Shown here one piece after another: positions 8,211 through 17,462 of a stretch of DNA of 59,428 nucleotides. Location of the stretch: positions 1 through 59,428 of the IMG/VR virus record IMGVR_UViG_3300025379_000012. The stretch is one strand, 5' to 3'. Made by a program: the position numbers and the translations under genes. Under the pieces are notes generated by a model. That model was given only the letters and a program-made list of their open reading frames with translations. It had not been told where the DNA came from and searched no databases. The DNA is from a virus. The first letter of the stretch is position 1, and every line of letters starts with the position of its first letter.

Positions 8211-10774
8211 TGACAGCCAAGGTTGTTGCCCTACAGATCAAGCCTGGTATCCAAAGGGACGGTACTCAGTTTGCTTCGCCTACTTATGTAGATGGGCAGT
8301 GGGTACGCTTTCAAAACGGACTACCCAAAAAGATTGGTGGCTACAACGGCATCTTCTTAAATGCTACGGGCATATCTCGTGGCATGTACATGAGCTCACT
8401 CAACGGCCTAAACTACATTGTCTCTGGCTATAACAACGGCTTAGAGCAGTGGGTAACTGATAACGTATCTGGTATTGGTTCAGGACCTACACAACTCTAT
8501 CCAGTTGGTAGTATCACAACTCAATCCATCAAGTACGCTGGTATAGGCTACGTCAATGGTACGTACACTGGGGTTACGCCGGTCACATCTAGTGGCAACG
8601 GAAGCGGAGCAACTTATACGGTAGTTGTTTCTGGTAATGCTATAACGACTTTGACCAATACTGCAACCGGTATTAACTACGGTTACGGTGATACGTTTAG
8701 TTTTGCAAATTCAGATATAGGCGGTAATGCTTTATCTACTGTAGCGGTTACAGGAACTGCTGGACAATTTTCTTGTGCAAGCACAATCACTTTAGTCGCA
8801 GGTCAATCCATCAGTGTGACAGGTACTTTGACAGGTACAGCAACCGGCATACAGCCTGGTACGTATTACGTTATTACAGGCGGTACAACAACGTTCACAT
8901 TGTCAGCAACCGCAGGCGGTACGGCTTTAGTAACAACCGCTGGAACAACAACAGGTCTAACGTTTAACCCAGTGACACCGTTCCAAGGTCAGTTCACATC
9001 TGTAACTTATTACGGTAATAACGTTGCTCCCTCACTGTCTTATTTTCAACCAAATGCTAACAATCTTTGGCAGTTTGAGATTGGATATGACTCAACCGGT
9101 GGCAATCAGAATAAGTTAGTTGCTCATCCAGGGCAGAATCTGTCCGCAATTGATAGCACGGTCAATACTCGTCCTTTGTTTGGTAACTTTACCAGTACAG
9201 CATTAAACCCAGTTGGCGTGTTTACAGCAACTGGTACAACAACAAATGGATCTCCTAACGTTACATTCACAACGACCAATTATGCTATGGGACCAGGTGT
9301 CTCTATATCAGGAACTGGCGTACCGTCCAACACAACCATAGTCTCATCTAACCTGGTTAGTAATAACTTTACTCTGGCAAACGTTGCGGTGACGGGTACG
9401 GCTGGACAGTTTTCATGTAGCTCAACGACTCTTATTTCAGGCCAGCAAGTCATTGTGACTGGCGTACTGACGGGTACAGCTACAGGTATATCAGCAGGCA
9501 CTTACTACATCATTGCGACTAACGGATCGACAACATTCACATTGTCCACAACATCCGGTGGATCAGCGATTACGACTACAGCAGGCACAACGGCTGGACT
9601 GACTTTTGTTGCTCAAGTAGCTAGCGTATGGACAGTTGTTATGAGCGCTAATGCTACGGCCTCTGGTACGGTTACGCTGACATTTGATAACAACATTTCC
9701 GTATCTGGCGGAGTTGTTATGCTTCACCCGTATCTATTTGTTTACGGTAACAACGGCCTTATTCAGAACTGTGCGGCGTCCGACTTTAACAACTGGACAA
9801 GCGCAGACTCAAACGCCAACAACGTGTCTACAGGTAAGATCGTTAAGGGTCTACCTCTCAGGGGCGGTACAACATCGCCTGCTGGACTGTTCTGGTCTTT
9901 AGACTCAGTTATCCGCGTCAGCTACACACCGTCAACGGTAGGTGGTGTTAATTACTACTGGAAGTATGACTTGATTACGAGTCAGAGTTCAATCTTGTCT
10001 TCGTCCTCAGTAATTGAGTATGACGGATTGTTTTACTGGATAGGTGTTGATCGATTCCTCATGTATAACGGTGTTGTACAAGAGATACCCAACAGTCAGA
10101 ATCAAAACTGGTTCTTTGACAACCTTAACTACCAACAGCGTCAAAAGGTCTGGTGTACAAAAGTGACTCGTTGGGGTGAGATCTGGTGGTTCTATCCACG
10201 CGGTAACGCGACAGAGTGTACAGATGCAATCATTTACAACGTGCGTGAGAAGACTTGGTACGACGCAGGCCAAGCAGTTGGAGCCCAGCGCTCAGCAGGC
10301 ACATACACTGAGGTTTTCCATTATCCAGTAATGGGTGGATACGCGCCAAACAGCGCAGGCAAATACACGCTTTGGCAACACGAGACTGGTACAGACCAAG
10401 TCTACACGAACCAGGTTGACGCGATTAATTCATATATTGAGACACCGTCTTTAGGAACATATGCAGGTCTGGTAGGTTCTACTCAACAGCCTGGAGATAA
10501 CGTTTGGACTCGTTGTGAGAGGGTTGAGCCTGACTTTGTTCAATCTGGAACTATGACGGTCACGGTACTTGGTAAGGGCTACGCGGACGATACAGACATA
10601 ACCTCTGCGCCTTATCCTTTTGACCCAACGACTCTCAAAGTAGATATGCGTGAACAGCGTCGTGAATTGCGTTTGCGGTTTACGTCTAACGTTGTCGGCG
10701 GTAATTATTTCATGGGTAAAGTATTGTGTAGCCTGGATGTTGGTGATACTCGTAGTACTGCGAACCCTTCATAA
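8210..10774 (+). CDS. Tail nozzle-like / P22 gp10-like protein
   Basis: An 854-residue protein. N-terminus QIKPGIQRDGTQFASPTYVD, then WVRFQNGLPKKIGGY, matches the start of nozzle/stabilisation proteins of short-tailed phages. The C-terminal third (IEYDGLFYWIGVDRFLMYNG, then a WWFYPRG strand) looks propeller-like, as in P22 gp10. Two copies of a beta module (VAVTGTAGQFSC...SISVTGTLTGTATG) are inserted at about residues 180-260 and 390-465. Expected role: lower ring of the tail tube, binding the adaptor and carrying fibres. Much of the extra length comes from the inserted modules. Confidence 0.65.
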   Translation: MTAKVVALQIKPGIQRDGTQFASPTYVDGQWVRFQNGLPKKIGGYNGIFLNATGISRGMYMSSLNGLNYIVSGYNNGLEQWVTDNVSGIGSGPTQLYPVGSITTQSIKYAGIGYVNGTYTGVTPVTSSGNGSGATYTVVVSGNAITTLTNTATGINYGYGDTFSFANSDIGGNALSTVAVTGTAGQFSCASTITLVAGQSISVTGTLTGTATGIQPGTYYVITGGTTTFTLSATAGGTALVTTAGTTTGLTFNPVTPFQGQFTSVTYYGNNVAPSLSYFQPNANNLWQFEIGYDSTGGNQNKLVAHPGQNLSAIDSTVNTRPLFGNFTSTALNPVGVFTATGTTTNGSPNVTFTTTNYAMGPGVSISGTGVPSNTTIVSSNLVSNNFTLANVAVTGTAGQFSCSSTTLISGQQVIVTGVLTGTATGISAGTYYIIATNGSTTFTLSTTSGGSAITTTAGTTAGLTFVAQVASVWTVVMSANATASGTVTLTFDNNISVSGGVVMLHPYLFVYGNNGLIQNCAASDFNNWTSADSNANNVSTGKIVKGLPLRGGTTSPAGLFWSLDSVIRVSYTPSTVGGVNYYWKYDLITSQSSILSSSSVIEYDGLFYWIGVDRFLMYNGVVQEIPNSQNQNWFFDNLNYQQRQKVWCTKVTRWGEIWWFYPRGNATECTDAIIYNVREKTWYDAGQAVGAQRSAGTYTEVFHYPVMGGYAPNSAGKYTLWQHETGTDQVYTNQVDAINSYIETPSLGTYAGLVGSTQQPGDNVWTRCERVEPDFVQSGTMTVTVLGKGYADDTDITSAPYPFDPTTLKVDMREQRRELRLRFTSNVVGGNYFMGKVLCSLDVGDTRSTANPS

Positions 10775-11013
10775 TGGCCGTAACTTACGACCCTCGCAAT
10801 TTAACATGGGACTACTACTGTCGTCTCATGGAAGAACAGTTTGCTCCCAATCAACTTGGAAACGTTCCAGAAGAAAAATGGAGAGACTGGGTAGACGGGA
10901 TGAACGGCATCGGGTATTTTGTTCAATCTGCTATTCCTGACCACAGAGGTTTTACCACTTGGCAGGAATGGGCGGCACAGTTAGTCGGAATAATGAGTTT
11001 GGATCCACAATGA
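10774..11013 (+). CDS. Small Trp-rich conserved late protein
   Basis: A 79-residue acidic protein with five tryptophans (NLTWDYYCRLMEEQF, WRDWVDGMNG, TTWQEWAAQL). It lies between the nozzle-like gene and the internal virion genes, with one-base and four-base overlaps. Small proteins with this pattern occur at the same place in related phages, but I know of no assigned function. Confidence 0.6.
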   Translation: MAVTYDPRNLTWDYYCRLMEEQFAPNQLGNVPEEKWRDWVDGMNGIGYFVQSAIPDHRGFTTWQEWAAQLVGIMSLDPQ

Positions 11014-11372
11014 CACCTTCAGAAATTATCACAGCAGATGCTCTGCAACATCATGTTGATCCCCAACATGTCTTAGCCTATGTATCAGAGCAGGTTGCTT
11101 CGGCAAAGGGCAACGTGATGCAACACGGTAATAGTCTTTTGTTGTTGATTCATATGGGACAAGGCGCGGCTGAGTGTCATCTGTACACCCAAGACAATCC
11201 GATAGCACTGCGTAAAGCGTTAGTGGCTTTTCTCGACACGATTAAGAAAACACCTGTAAGACGTTTGTATGGAAAAGCAGACAACCCAGGTATATTGCAA
11301 ATGTTGCATATGATTGGATTGAATGTAGAGCATTCTGACCAGCCCCAGTTCAACTGGATGGTTAACATATAA
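11010..11372 (+). CDS. Internal virion protein A-like, possible GNAT fold
   Basis: A 120-residue protein from ATG 11010, which overlaps the upstream TGA. The pattern of an N-terminal helix, a strand with HGNSLLLLIHMGQGAAECHLY and a C-terminal helix before VRRLYGKADNPGILQMLH fits an acyltransferase-like fold. Such proteins sit at the start of internal virion operons in T7-like phages (gp13). The catalytic function is probably lost. Family assignment is weak and context-led. Confidence 0.5.
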   Translation: MTPSEIITADALQHHVDPQHVLAYVSEQVASAKGNVMQHGNSLLLLIHMGQGAAECHLYTQDNPIALRKALVAFLDTIKKTPVRRLYGKADNPGILQMLHMIGLNVEHSDQPQFNWMVNI

Positions 11373-11382
11373 GGTGAAATAA

Positions 11383-12819
11383 ATGGGAGCAGTATCCTCA
11401 GTTGCAAACGACATAACTGGCGCAGTTAAAGATGCCGGTAATTTCCTGAACAATACGGTAAAAGGTATTGAAAGAAATCCTTGGACCGCTATAGCAGACG
11501 CAACAGCGATTGCGCTTGGACAGCCTGAGTTGTTGCCGCTTATTAATCCTGCAATAGCGATTGCGCAAGGCCAAGATCCTACAAAGATTGCTGAGAGCGC
11601 GGCGATAGGTGCGGCACTTGGTCCACTGAGCTCTGGCATATCAGATGTGGCTGGAACTAATTTGGCTGGAAACTTTGCCTCTGGTGCAATTAAATCAGGT
11701 CTGAGCGGTCAAAACATGCTTGCAGGCGGTATCAACAGCGACCTCAATACTTTGAGCGGTGATGCTAATTCTGCGATTAAAGACTATACCGGCGTATCAG
11801 GACTGCCTACAGTAAACTTTGCTAAGCTGGCAAGCCCTGTTGTTGGTGAGCTAACGGGTTCTGGTGGGTCAAGCATGGGTAGATCTAATGCACCTTTGGC
11901 CAAGCCTGCAACAAACTCTTTGTCAGCCCAAACTGATTTGCCTGACCTTACTTTGGGTAATTTGGGCATGTCTAAATTGGGTTTAAGTTCTTTAGATCCA
12001 AATGCACAGACCGAACTAAAGTCTAAGAATACGGCCGGTGAAAACGGTGTTGAGCAAGTAGCGGTTGCCCAGGGCGGTTCAATTGACATGAGTAAGATGG
12101 TGCCTGAGTTGATGGAAGTTTTACAAAGACACATCAAGCCCAAGCACTTTGATCAAGGCGGTTCTAGTGTCTGGGACAATCCAGATGTAAAGGCTATTGA
12201 TTGGAAGACCATGCAACAGAGCTTTACGCCTACGTTTGCAAAGACTTACGATCCAACTCTAATGACGTCTAAAGGATCTAACACGGCAGGCGTTAAGATA
12301 AATCCTCTCACATCTTTGGCTCAAGGTCCTTTGAGCGGATTAATTCACAAGGCTAAGGGTGGACTATCCAAGTACCACGAAGCGGCTCCAGAGGGGCATC
12401 ATCCTGAGTTTATAACCGGTGTGACTGGATACTACGCAGGCGGTAGGGGTACAGGCCAATCAGACGACATTCCAGCGATGCTCCACAACGGAGACTATGT
12501 AATTGATGCTGAAGCTGTATCAGCGCTTGGAGACGGTTCTAGCAAGGCTGGTAACGATGCCTTAATGAAGTTTATGCACCAAGTTCCCCATGACAAGAAG
12601 ATTGAAGGGGAGCCCGTACCGGCAAAGATAGCGGACGGTGAAGTTGTCCTTCCATCGTCCTTTGTAACTGCGTTAGGGCATGGCGACAACAAGTTTGGCG
12701 CAAAGATGCTCGACGCGATGAGAGAAGAGCTCAGAGAGCACAAAAGATCAGCACCAACGTCTAAAATACCACCAAAGGCAAAATCTCCTCTTGATTACCT
12801 CAAGATGGCAAAGGGTTAA
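11383..12819 (+). CDS. Internal virion (ejection) protein
   Basis: A 478-residue protein, Ala/Gly-rich at the N-terminus (residues 1-120, with amphipathic helices such as AIAIAQGQDPTKIAESAAIG). The C-terminal region holds GRGTGQSDDIPAMLHNGDYV and KIADGEVVLPSSFV; this sequence is frequent in phage internal virion proteins. It also carries GG-type short motifs (VAQGGSIDM, HKAKGGLSK). It is probably stored in the capsid and ejected with DNA. Role inferred from position before the transglycosylase and from composition. Confidence 0.6.
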   Translation: MGAVSSVANDITGAVKDAGNFLNNTVKGIERNPWTAIADATAIALGQPELLPLINPAIAIAQGQDPTKIAESAAIGAALGPLSSGISDVAGTNLAGNFASGAIKSGLSGQNMLAGGINSDLNTLSGDANSAIKDYTGVSGLPTVNFAKLASPVVGELTGSGGSSMGRSNAPLAKPATNSLSAQTDLPDLTLGNLGMSKLGLSSLDPNAQTELKSKNTAGENGVEQVAVAQGGSIDMSKMVPELMEVLQRHIKPKHFDQGGSSVWDNPDVKAIDWKTMQQSFTPTFAKTYDPTLMTSKGSNTAGVKINPLTSLAQGPLSGLIHKAKGGLSKYHEAAPEGHHPEFITGVTGYYAGGRGTGQSDDIPAMLHNGDYVIDAEAVSALGDGSSKAGNDALMKFMHQVPHDKKIEGEPVPAKIADGEVVLPSSFVTALGHGDNKFGAKMLDAMREELREHKRSAPTSKIPPKAKSPLDYLKMAKG

Positions 12820-12821
12820 AC

Positions 12822-13925
12822 ATGGCAAATCTGCTTCAATCGACACAACAAACGGCGACCACAGCGCCACAGTACTACACAGATTATTTAAGTAATCTTG
12901 CTGGAGCTGGCACAGCCGCGCAAAAGAATGCGCAGTTCGTTGGCCCAACCGATCTACAAAACCAGGCATTTCAAAACGTTGGATCAGCAACGTCAGCTTA
13001 TCAGCCAACACTTAACCAGGCCGGTACTGCATTAAACCAAGCGGTATCAGGACCCTCCCCATTACAGGCGGGATCTAGCTACCTACAGTCGGCTACACAA
13101 GATCCATCACAGTTAGCGGCTCAGTACATGAGCCCCTATATCAATACGGTTGTAAACCAGATAGGGGATGCTAACTCACGTAACATTCAGCAAAACTTAG
13201 CGCCGGCGGCTATTGCTGGAGGAGTTTCAACTGGTCAGGCTGGATCACAAAGGGCTAATCAAGTCCTTGGACAAACGATTAACAATGCTAATCAAAATGC
13301 TTTAAATCAACAGTATCAAGCTCTGAATACTGGTTACAACACGGCTTTACAGACCGCTGAACAGCAGAATCAACTAGAGGGTACTTTAGGTAGTACAGCA
13401 GGTAACGAGGCGTCTTTGGGTCAGCAGAATCTGATTCAGGGAGGCACTCAGCTAGGTAATTTGGCTCAGACCAATCAAAACTTAGGACTGGGAAATATTA
13501 ATGCGTTGTCTACACTAGGCGGTCAACAACAGACAATTGAGCAGAATAGACAAAACTATCCGCTCACAACTTTGTCTACCCTGGCAGGTCTTATGTCTGG
13601 CCAACAGGTTCCTACAACAACAAGCACAACACTCAATGCTTCACCTTTGTCTACACTTGCGGCACTTGGTGCTGGTGGTGCTGGACTTGCTCAGCTTGGA
13701 AGTGGATTGGGATCAATACTTGGAAGTAGTGGATCAAGTTTAAGCAACATGCTTGGATTTAATACTACGGCACCAACACAAAATGGAATAGATACTACAG
13801 TTCCAGCAGGAGGTGATCAAATTTTAACAGATAAATTTGGTAACCCATTGAATAGTACACCTGTAAATAATCCTTCTCCAACATCTGATAACACTAATAA
13901 CTCGTCTGATAACTCAAATAATTAA
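12822..13925 (+). CDS. Internal virion (ejection) protein, Gln/Asn/Ala-rich
   Basis: A 367-residue protein very rich in Gln, Asn, Ala, Thr and Gly (for example FQNVGSATSAYQPTLNQAG). It has a hydrophobic Gly/Leu-rich stretch near residues 275-310 and an Asn/Ser/Thr tail ending NNSSDNSNN. Long low-complexity helical proteins of this kind form the ejectosome in short-tailed phages. From about base 13740 the sequence becomes AT-rich, suggesting a swapped 3' end. No specific family is identified. Confidence 0.55.
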   Translation: MANLLQSTQQTATTAPQYYTDYLSNLAGAGTAAQKNAQFVGPTDLQNQAFQNVGSATSAYQPTLNQAGTALNQAVSGPSPLQAGSSYLQSATQDPSQLAAQYMSPYINTVVNQIGDANSRNIQQNLAPAAIAGGVSTGQAGSQRANQVLGQTINNANQNALNQQYQALNTGYNTALQTAEQQNQLEGTLGSTAGNEASLGQQNLIQGGTQLGNLAQTNQNLGLGNINALSTLGGQQQTIEQNRQNYPLTTLSTLAGLMSGQQVPTTTSTTLNASPLSTLAALGAGGAGLAQLGSGLGSILGSSGSSLSNMLGFNTTAPTQNGIDTTVPAGGDQILTDKFGNPLNSTPVNNPSPTSDNTNNSSDNSNN

Positions 13926-13936
13926 GTGGGTAAAAC

Positions 13937-15379
13937 ATGCCTGATAAATCACCTTTAACTTTACCTACGTTGCCAAACGTAGAGAACATTGATTCATCAA
14001 AAATCAATTTAGCAGGTTACTACGATAAAGAACATCCAGAAATTGCCAATCAAATTGATCAATTTATGGATGAAAGAAATAAATATATCAACTCTTTAGA
14101 AGAGAGATATAAAAATCCTAATTGGTTCAAGATTGCGGCTGGGTTTGCTAAACCACAGTTGGGTGGATTTGCCGCTTCTTTAGGTTCAGCCGCGGAGGCC
14201 GCTGGAGAACAACAAGAATTACAACGTGCAGTTGCTCCTACAGTTGCAAAGATGAGAGCCGAGAATGCCGCTTTTGGATCAAACTTAGCTCAAAGGAATG
14301 TACAGCAACAATTGTTTAGAAAGTGGCAAGAATCAGGTGGTAAGGATACTAAATTAGCCGGTGAAATATATAATTTAGATCCAAGCTCATCAGCCGCACA
14401 AGCTGTAAAAGGCTCTCTTGAAGCTGGTAGCACTATCTCTGGTACTCAGGCTACAAATGTAAATACTCAGATTCAAGGTCAAAAAGCAATAGCAGAAAAT
14501 CCCTACATTACTCTTAAAGAAGATCCAATGTGGAAGGGAACAGTTGCGGCCAATACGCCTCAAGAAGCTCAGAACTATTTAACAAAACTAAATCTTGCTA
14601 GACCAAAAGATTATCCACAAGATAAATGGGAAGCAATGACAACTTCTGAAAAGCAACATGCGATTGCAGACTATGGAAAAAATCTTACTTCACAAGGTCT
14701 AGATCAAGAGCAAAGATCAGCTACTAAAGCTGAGTCTGCAAACAACTTGTTGGGTGATTTAACTTACCTTAGAACATTGGGTGCTGATAAATCTTTGACT
14801 CCAGTATTTTCTGCATTCAACAATGGCGACTTAATCTCCATGTTTAGATCTTACTTGGATAAGAATCCTGGTAATGTTAACAATGCCATGGAGGGCATGA
14901 TTTCTGCGGCAATGCAAAACATTAAAAACCCAACTCCTGAGATACGTGAAAAGGTTGATAAGCTGGTCAAGGGTATTGCACGTCTTGAAGTTAACTTACG
15001 TGGATCTAACGTTAACCCAACGGATGCGTTCCAGACTTTGAACTCTAATGCCTCACCAAGCCTTGCAAACTCACAGTCTGGCTTTATTGGTATCTTAGAT
15101 CAGATGGGCTTACAGGCTCGTCACGATATTGACCGACATAATCGTCGCATCAACAGCGGTGTATCAAATCGTGAAGTTTGGAGCGATCCTACGCTTGAGA
15201 ATCAATATCAAGATGAAGTTGAAAGACTTGCTAAGTCTAATGCTTTAGAGGCTACGCCTAGATGGTACAAAGGCACTGCGCCTAAAGCTGAGCAAAAAGC
15301 AACAGAACAAAAAACAAGTGGATCTAAACCTCGTTTTACTAGCGCAAAAAGTTTAATTGAAGAAGCAAGTAAACCTTAA
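13937..15379 (+). CDS. Internal virion (ejection) protein
   Basis: A 480-residue mostly helical, Ala/Lys/Glu-rich protein preceding the transglycosylase-bearing virion protein. A hydrophobic Gly/Ala segment lies at about residues 70-95 (KIAAGFAKPQLGGFAASLGS), and a coiled-coil region follows. No enzyme motif is seen. The operon position and composition match ejection proteins; a more precise role is not supported. Codon use in 13940-14900 is more AT-rich than in the 3' third. Confidence 0.55.
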   Translation: MPDKSPLTLPTLPNVENIDSSKINLAGYYDKEHPEIANQIDQFMDERNKYINSLEERYKNPNWFKIAAGFAKPQLGGFAASLGSAAEAAGEQQELQRAVAPTVAKMRAENAAFGSNLAQRNVQQQLFRKWQESGGKDTKLAGEIYNLDPSSSAAQAVKGSLEAGSTISGTQATNVNTQIQGQKAIAENPYITLKEDPMWKGTVAANTPQEAQNYLTKLNLARPKDYPQDKWEAMTTSEKQHAIADYGKNLTSQGLDQEQRSATKAESANNLLGDLTYLRTLGADKSLTPVFSAFNNGDLISMFRSYLDKNPGNVNNAMEGMISAAMQNIKNPTPEIREKVDKLVKGIARLEVNLRGSNVNPTDAFQTLNSNASPSLANSQSGFIGILDQMGLQARHDIDRHNRRINSGVSNREVWSDPTLENQYQDEVERLAKSNALEATPRWYKGTAPKAEQKATEQKTSGSKPRFTSAKSLIEEASKP

Positions 15380-15387
15380 GGCAAATT

Positions 15388-16803
15388 ATGGCTGATCAAT
15401 TATCGAAAGAACAAAAAGAAATCATTAACAATATTGTTAAAGAGGCAAAGGCTCAAGGTATTGATCCTGAGTTTGCTGTTGCTTTGGCTAATCTTGAAAG
15501 TGGTTTCAAGCATGTTCCTGCTAGCGATAAAGACTCTACAGCTTTTGGTCCGTTTCAAGTTAACAAAGCTACAGCCAAAGCGAATAATGTTGACTATGAT
15601 GAAATGGTCAAAAATCCACAGTTAGCAATTGAAACTGGAATAAAGAATATTGTTCGTCATGCAAAGAATCCTTTGTTTGAGGGTGATCCAGCTCGTATTG
15701 CCGCGGCACATCGATATGGTGAAGGATCTGATTTTGCAAAGACTGGCGATCTTGAACATATTAAAAAAGATCCAGTGCTCCGTGATTATTTGATTCACGC
15801 CTCTGAGCATTTTGATAACGGCGAACTGCCTGAATCAATTTATAAAGAGCCAAAGCACGAAGAGAAATCTAATGAGCAACCCGCAGTTGCAAATGCTGAA
15901 GAGCCTAAAAACGTTCCTATTAATAGTTTTCCGCAACCTCAGACTGAAGTACCCAGAGCAATTGCTGGGGCTATGGGTGCGGCAGGAGGAGCTGGCGTAG
16001 GTGGCTTGCTTGGAACTAAAGCCGCATTGTTGCGTTCTAAGTACGATATTGCTCAACTGATTGCATCTTATCCAGACGCCAAGGCCGCTTTCTTAGCCGG
16101 TAAGTCTCCATCTGAAGTTGCCGCAATCGCACTCAAACACGTTAGTCAACCTGCACCAACACCCACAGGTACGCCTTTGCCAGAAGCGCAAGGACCGTTG
16201 ACTGGTAATCCTGCCGGCGGTTATCAAACACAAAACTGGGTAGCCTCTGGTGACACTCAAGGTAGATACTCTGACGTTGGAATGAATGCAAGAGATAAAG
16301 CTGAAGCTCATCAGATGAAGCTTAAGGCTATGGCCGCTGAAGATAAGATTAGACAAATTGCACCTGAGTTTGCTCCTGACGTTAACCGTGCAGGGTTATT
16401 TATTCCTCAAGGCGCAGGCCGTGGTCCTTCTCCAAGATTTGGCGGTACACCTAATGTACCTATTGCTCCAGTTGTTCAAGCAGTTTCTGAGGCCGCTAAG
16501 CCGTCTTTATGGAGCGGTCTTGCTTCTTTGGCAAAGAACTATACGCCAGTGATTAAATACCCTGCGACTGGGGCTCTTGCTGGACTCAACTTTGGCCAAG
16601 GTATGGCTGATGCTTACAATAAATTTTCACAAAAGAAATATGGTGAAGGTGCACTTTCTTTAGGCGAACAAGGTCTAGGTTATTTAGCACCTAGAGCACT
16701 TGGAGCTTTAGAACTTGGTCTACATTCTGGTGAATTAAATCAGAATGAACAAGAAGAGTTAGCAAGACGCCAAAGAATGGCTCCTACGATTACTGGGCAG
16801 TAG
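15388..16803 (+). CDS. Virion-associated lytic transglycosylase
   Basis: A 471-residue protein. Residues 10-150 form an SLT-type lytic transglycosylase domain: catalytic Glu37 in ALANLESGF, AFGPFQV at 52-58, and AAHRYGEG near 110. The rest contains an Ala/Gly-rich hydrophobic segment (AIAGAMGAAGGAGVGGLLG, about 191-209) and a second one near 385-410 that may insert in the membrane. It would locally open peptidoglycan during DNA entry. It is the last gene of the late block and ends just before the three-hairpin terminator. Confidence 0.8.
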   Translation: MADQLSKEQKEIINNIVKEAKAQGIDPEFAVALANLESGFKHVPASDKDSTAFGPFQVNKATAKANNVDYDEMVKNPQLAIETGIKNIVRHAKNPLFEGDPARIAAAHRYGEGSDFAKTGDLEHIKKDPVLRDYLIHASEHFDNGELPESIYKEPKHEEKSNEQPAVANAEEPKNVPINSFPQPQTEVPRAIAGAMGAAGGAGVGGLLGTKAALLRSKYDIAQLIASYPDAKAAFLAGKSPSEVAAIALKHVSQPAPTPTGTPLPEAQGPLTGNPAGGYQTQNWVASGDTQGRYSDVGMNARDKAEAHQMKLKAMAAEDKIRQIAPEFAPDVNRAGLFIPQGAGRGPSPRFGGTPNVPIAPVVQAVSEAAKPSLWSGLASLAKNYTPVIKYPATGALAGLNFGQGMADAYNKFSQKKYGEGALSLGEQGLGYLAPRALGALELGLHSGELNQNEQEELARRQRMAPTITGQ

Positions 16804-16813
16804 CCCTAACAGG

Positions 16814-16892
16814 TCACGTCGAAAGAGTCTCCTCGGCGTGATGGCCTTGCAGTTGGCCATTTAACCCCTACCGCGTGGTAGGGGTCTTTTTG
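16814..16892 (+). terminator. Three-hairpin 3' region with rho-independent terminator
   Basis: Three consecutive stems follow the late operon. A 9-bp stem pairs 16814-16822 with 16833-16841 (one G-U). A 6-bp stem ATGGCC/GGCCAT is at 16841-16860. A perfect 8-bp stem CCCCTACC-GCGT-GGTAGGGG at 16865-16884 is followed by TCTTTTTG. The last is a strong terminator for plus-strand transcription; it has no U-run in the minus direction. Confidence 0.85.
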
Positions 16893-17093
16893 TTACTCAG
16901 CGCGTACTTCCGCCAACTTCTCTCCGAGTACACGGTTGAGGTCAGTAACCACCTTTACACAGATTGCACGCTCTTCCCTGGCGCCTTCTCTGGCAAAAGC
17001 ATCTGCCAATAGCTTTAGATCTTCCTCTAGGAAGTTATGATTCTCTTCCATGTGTACAGACCTAAAGATCTCGTTCATACGTTCTACGTTCAT
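16893..17093 (-). CDS. Small hypothetical protein
   Basis: A 66-residue charged helical protein at the distal end of the minus-strand operon, overlapping the upstream gene by ATGA. Its DAFAREGAREERAICVKVV segment recalls the AEREECAKICE pattern of the proteins at 24396 and 26586. They may share a short domain, but the identity is too low to be sure. Function is unknown. Confidence 0.55.
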   Translation of the reverse strand: MNVERMNEIFRSVHMEENHNFLEEDLKLLADAFAREGAREERAICVKVVTDLNRVLGEKLAEVRAE

Positions 17094-17461
17094 TTAGCTC
17101 TCCTTTTTAGTGGTGGACGTCCGCGGCGTTTAGGTGCTTGTATCTCTGCAAGCTTTTTAAGATAATTTTCACGTTTTACTGGATCGTCCCAAATACCTTT
17201 TCGTTTCATAGCATTTATCTGGGTTTCGTTTAAAACGACTCGTGTTGGTTTCTTTTTATATTCTTCATCAACCATCCTTCTTAACACTTGACTGAATGCG
17301 CTTGGTTGATAAATAGCAGAAAAAGCCCCACCATCTTCTTTGTCGGCTTCAGCCTTACATTCATCCAAATAGTTAAGTAAAATTTTTGTTTTGTGTTCAA
17401 TCGCACCCTTTATGAACTCAAATTCATTGCGGGCAACATCCATAAGAATTCTTTCTTTCAT
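17090..17461 (-). CDS. Putative DNA-binding protein with AT-hook-like tail
   Basis: A 123-residue protein; the ATG at 17461 has GGAG seven bases upstream, so it is preferred to a TTG at 17473. The body is helical and charged. The C-terminus KRRGRPPLKRRAK contains the RGRP core of an AT-hook, suggesting minor-groove DNA binding. It lies next to the exonuclease and SSB-like genes, which fits a recombination or replication accessory role (inference). Confidence 0.6.
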   Translation of the reverse strand: MKERILMDVARNEFEFIKGAIEHKTKILLNYLDECKAEADKEDGGAFSAIYQPSAFSQVLRRMVDEEYKKKPTRVVLNETQINAMKRKGIWDDPVKRENYLKKLAEIQAPKRRGRPPLKRRAK

Positions 17462-17462
17462 A

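Noticed and set aside
10007-10273. Long minus-strand frames within the structural genes (for example 10007-10273, 30411-30929, 51979-52443)
   Set aside because: They are antisense shadows of well-supported plus-strand genes, lack ribosome sites and are low in plausible protein composition.
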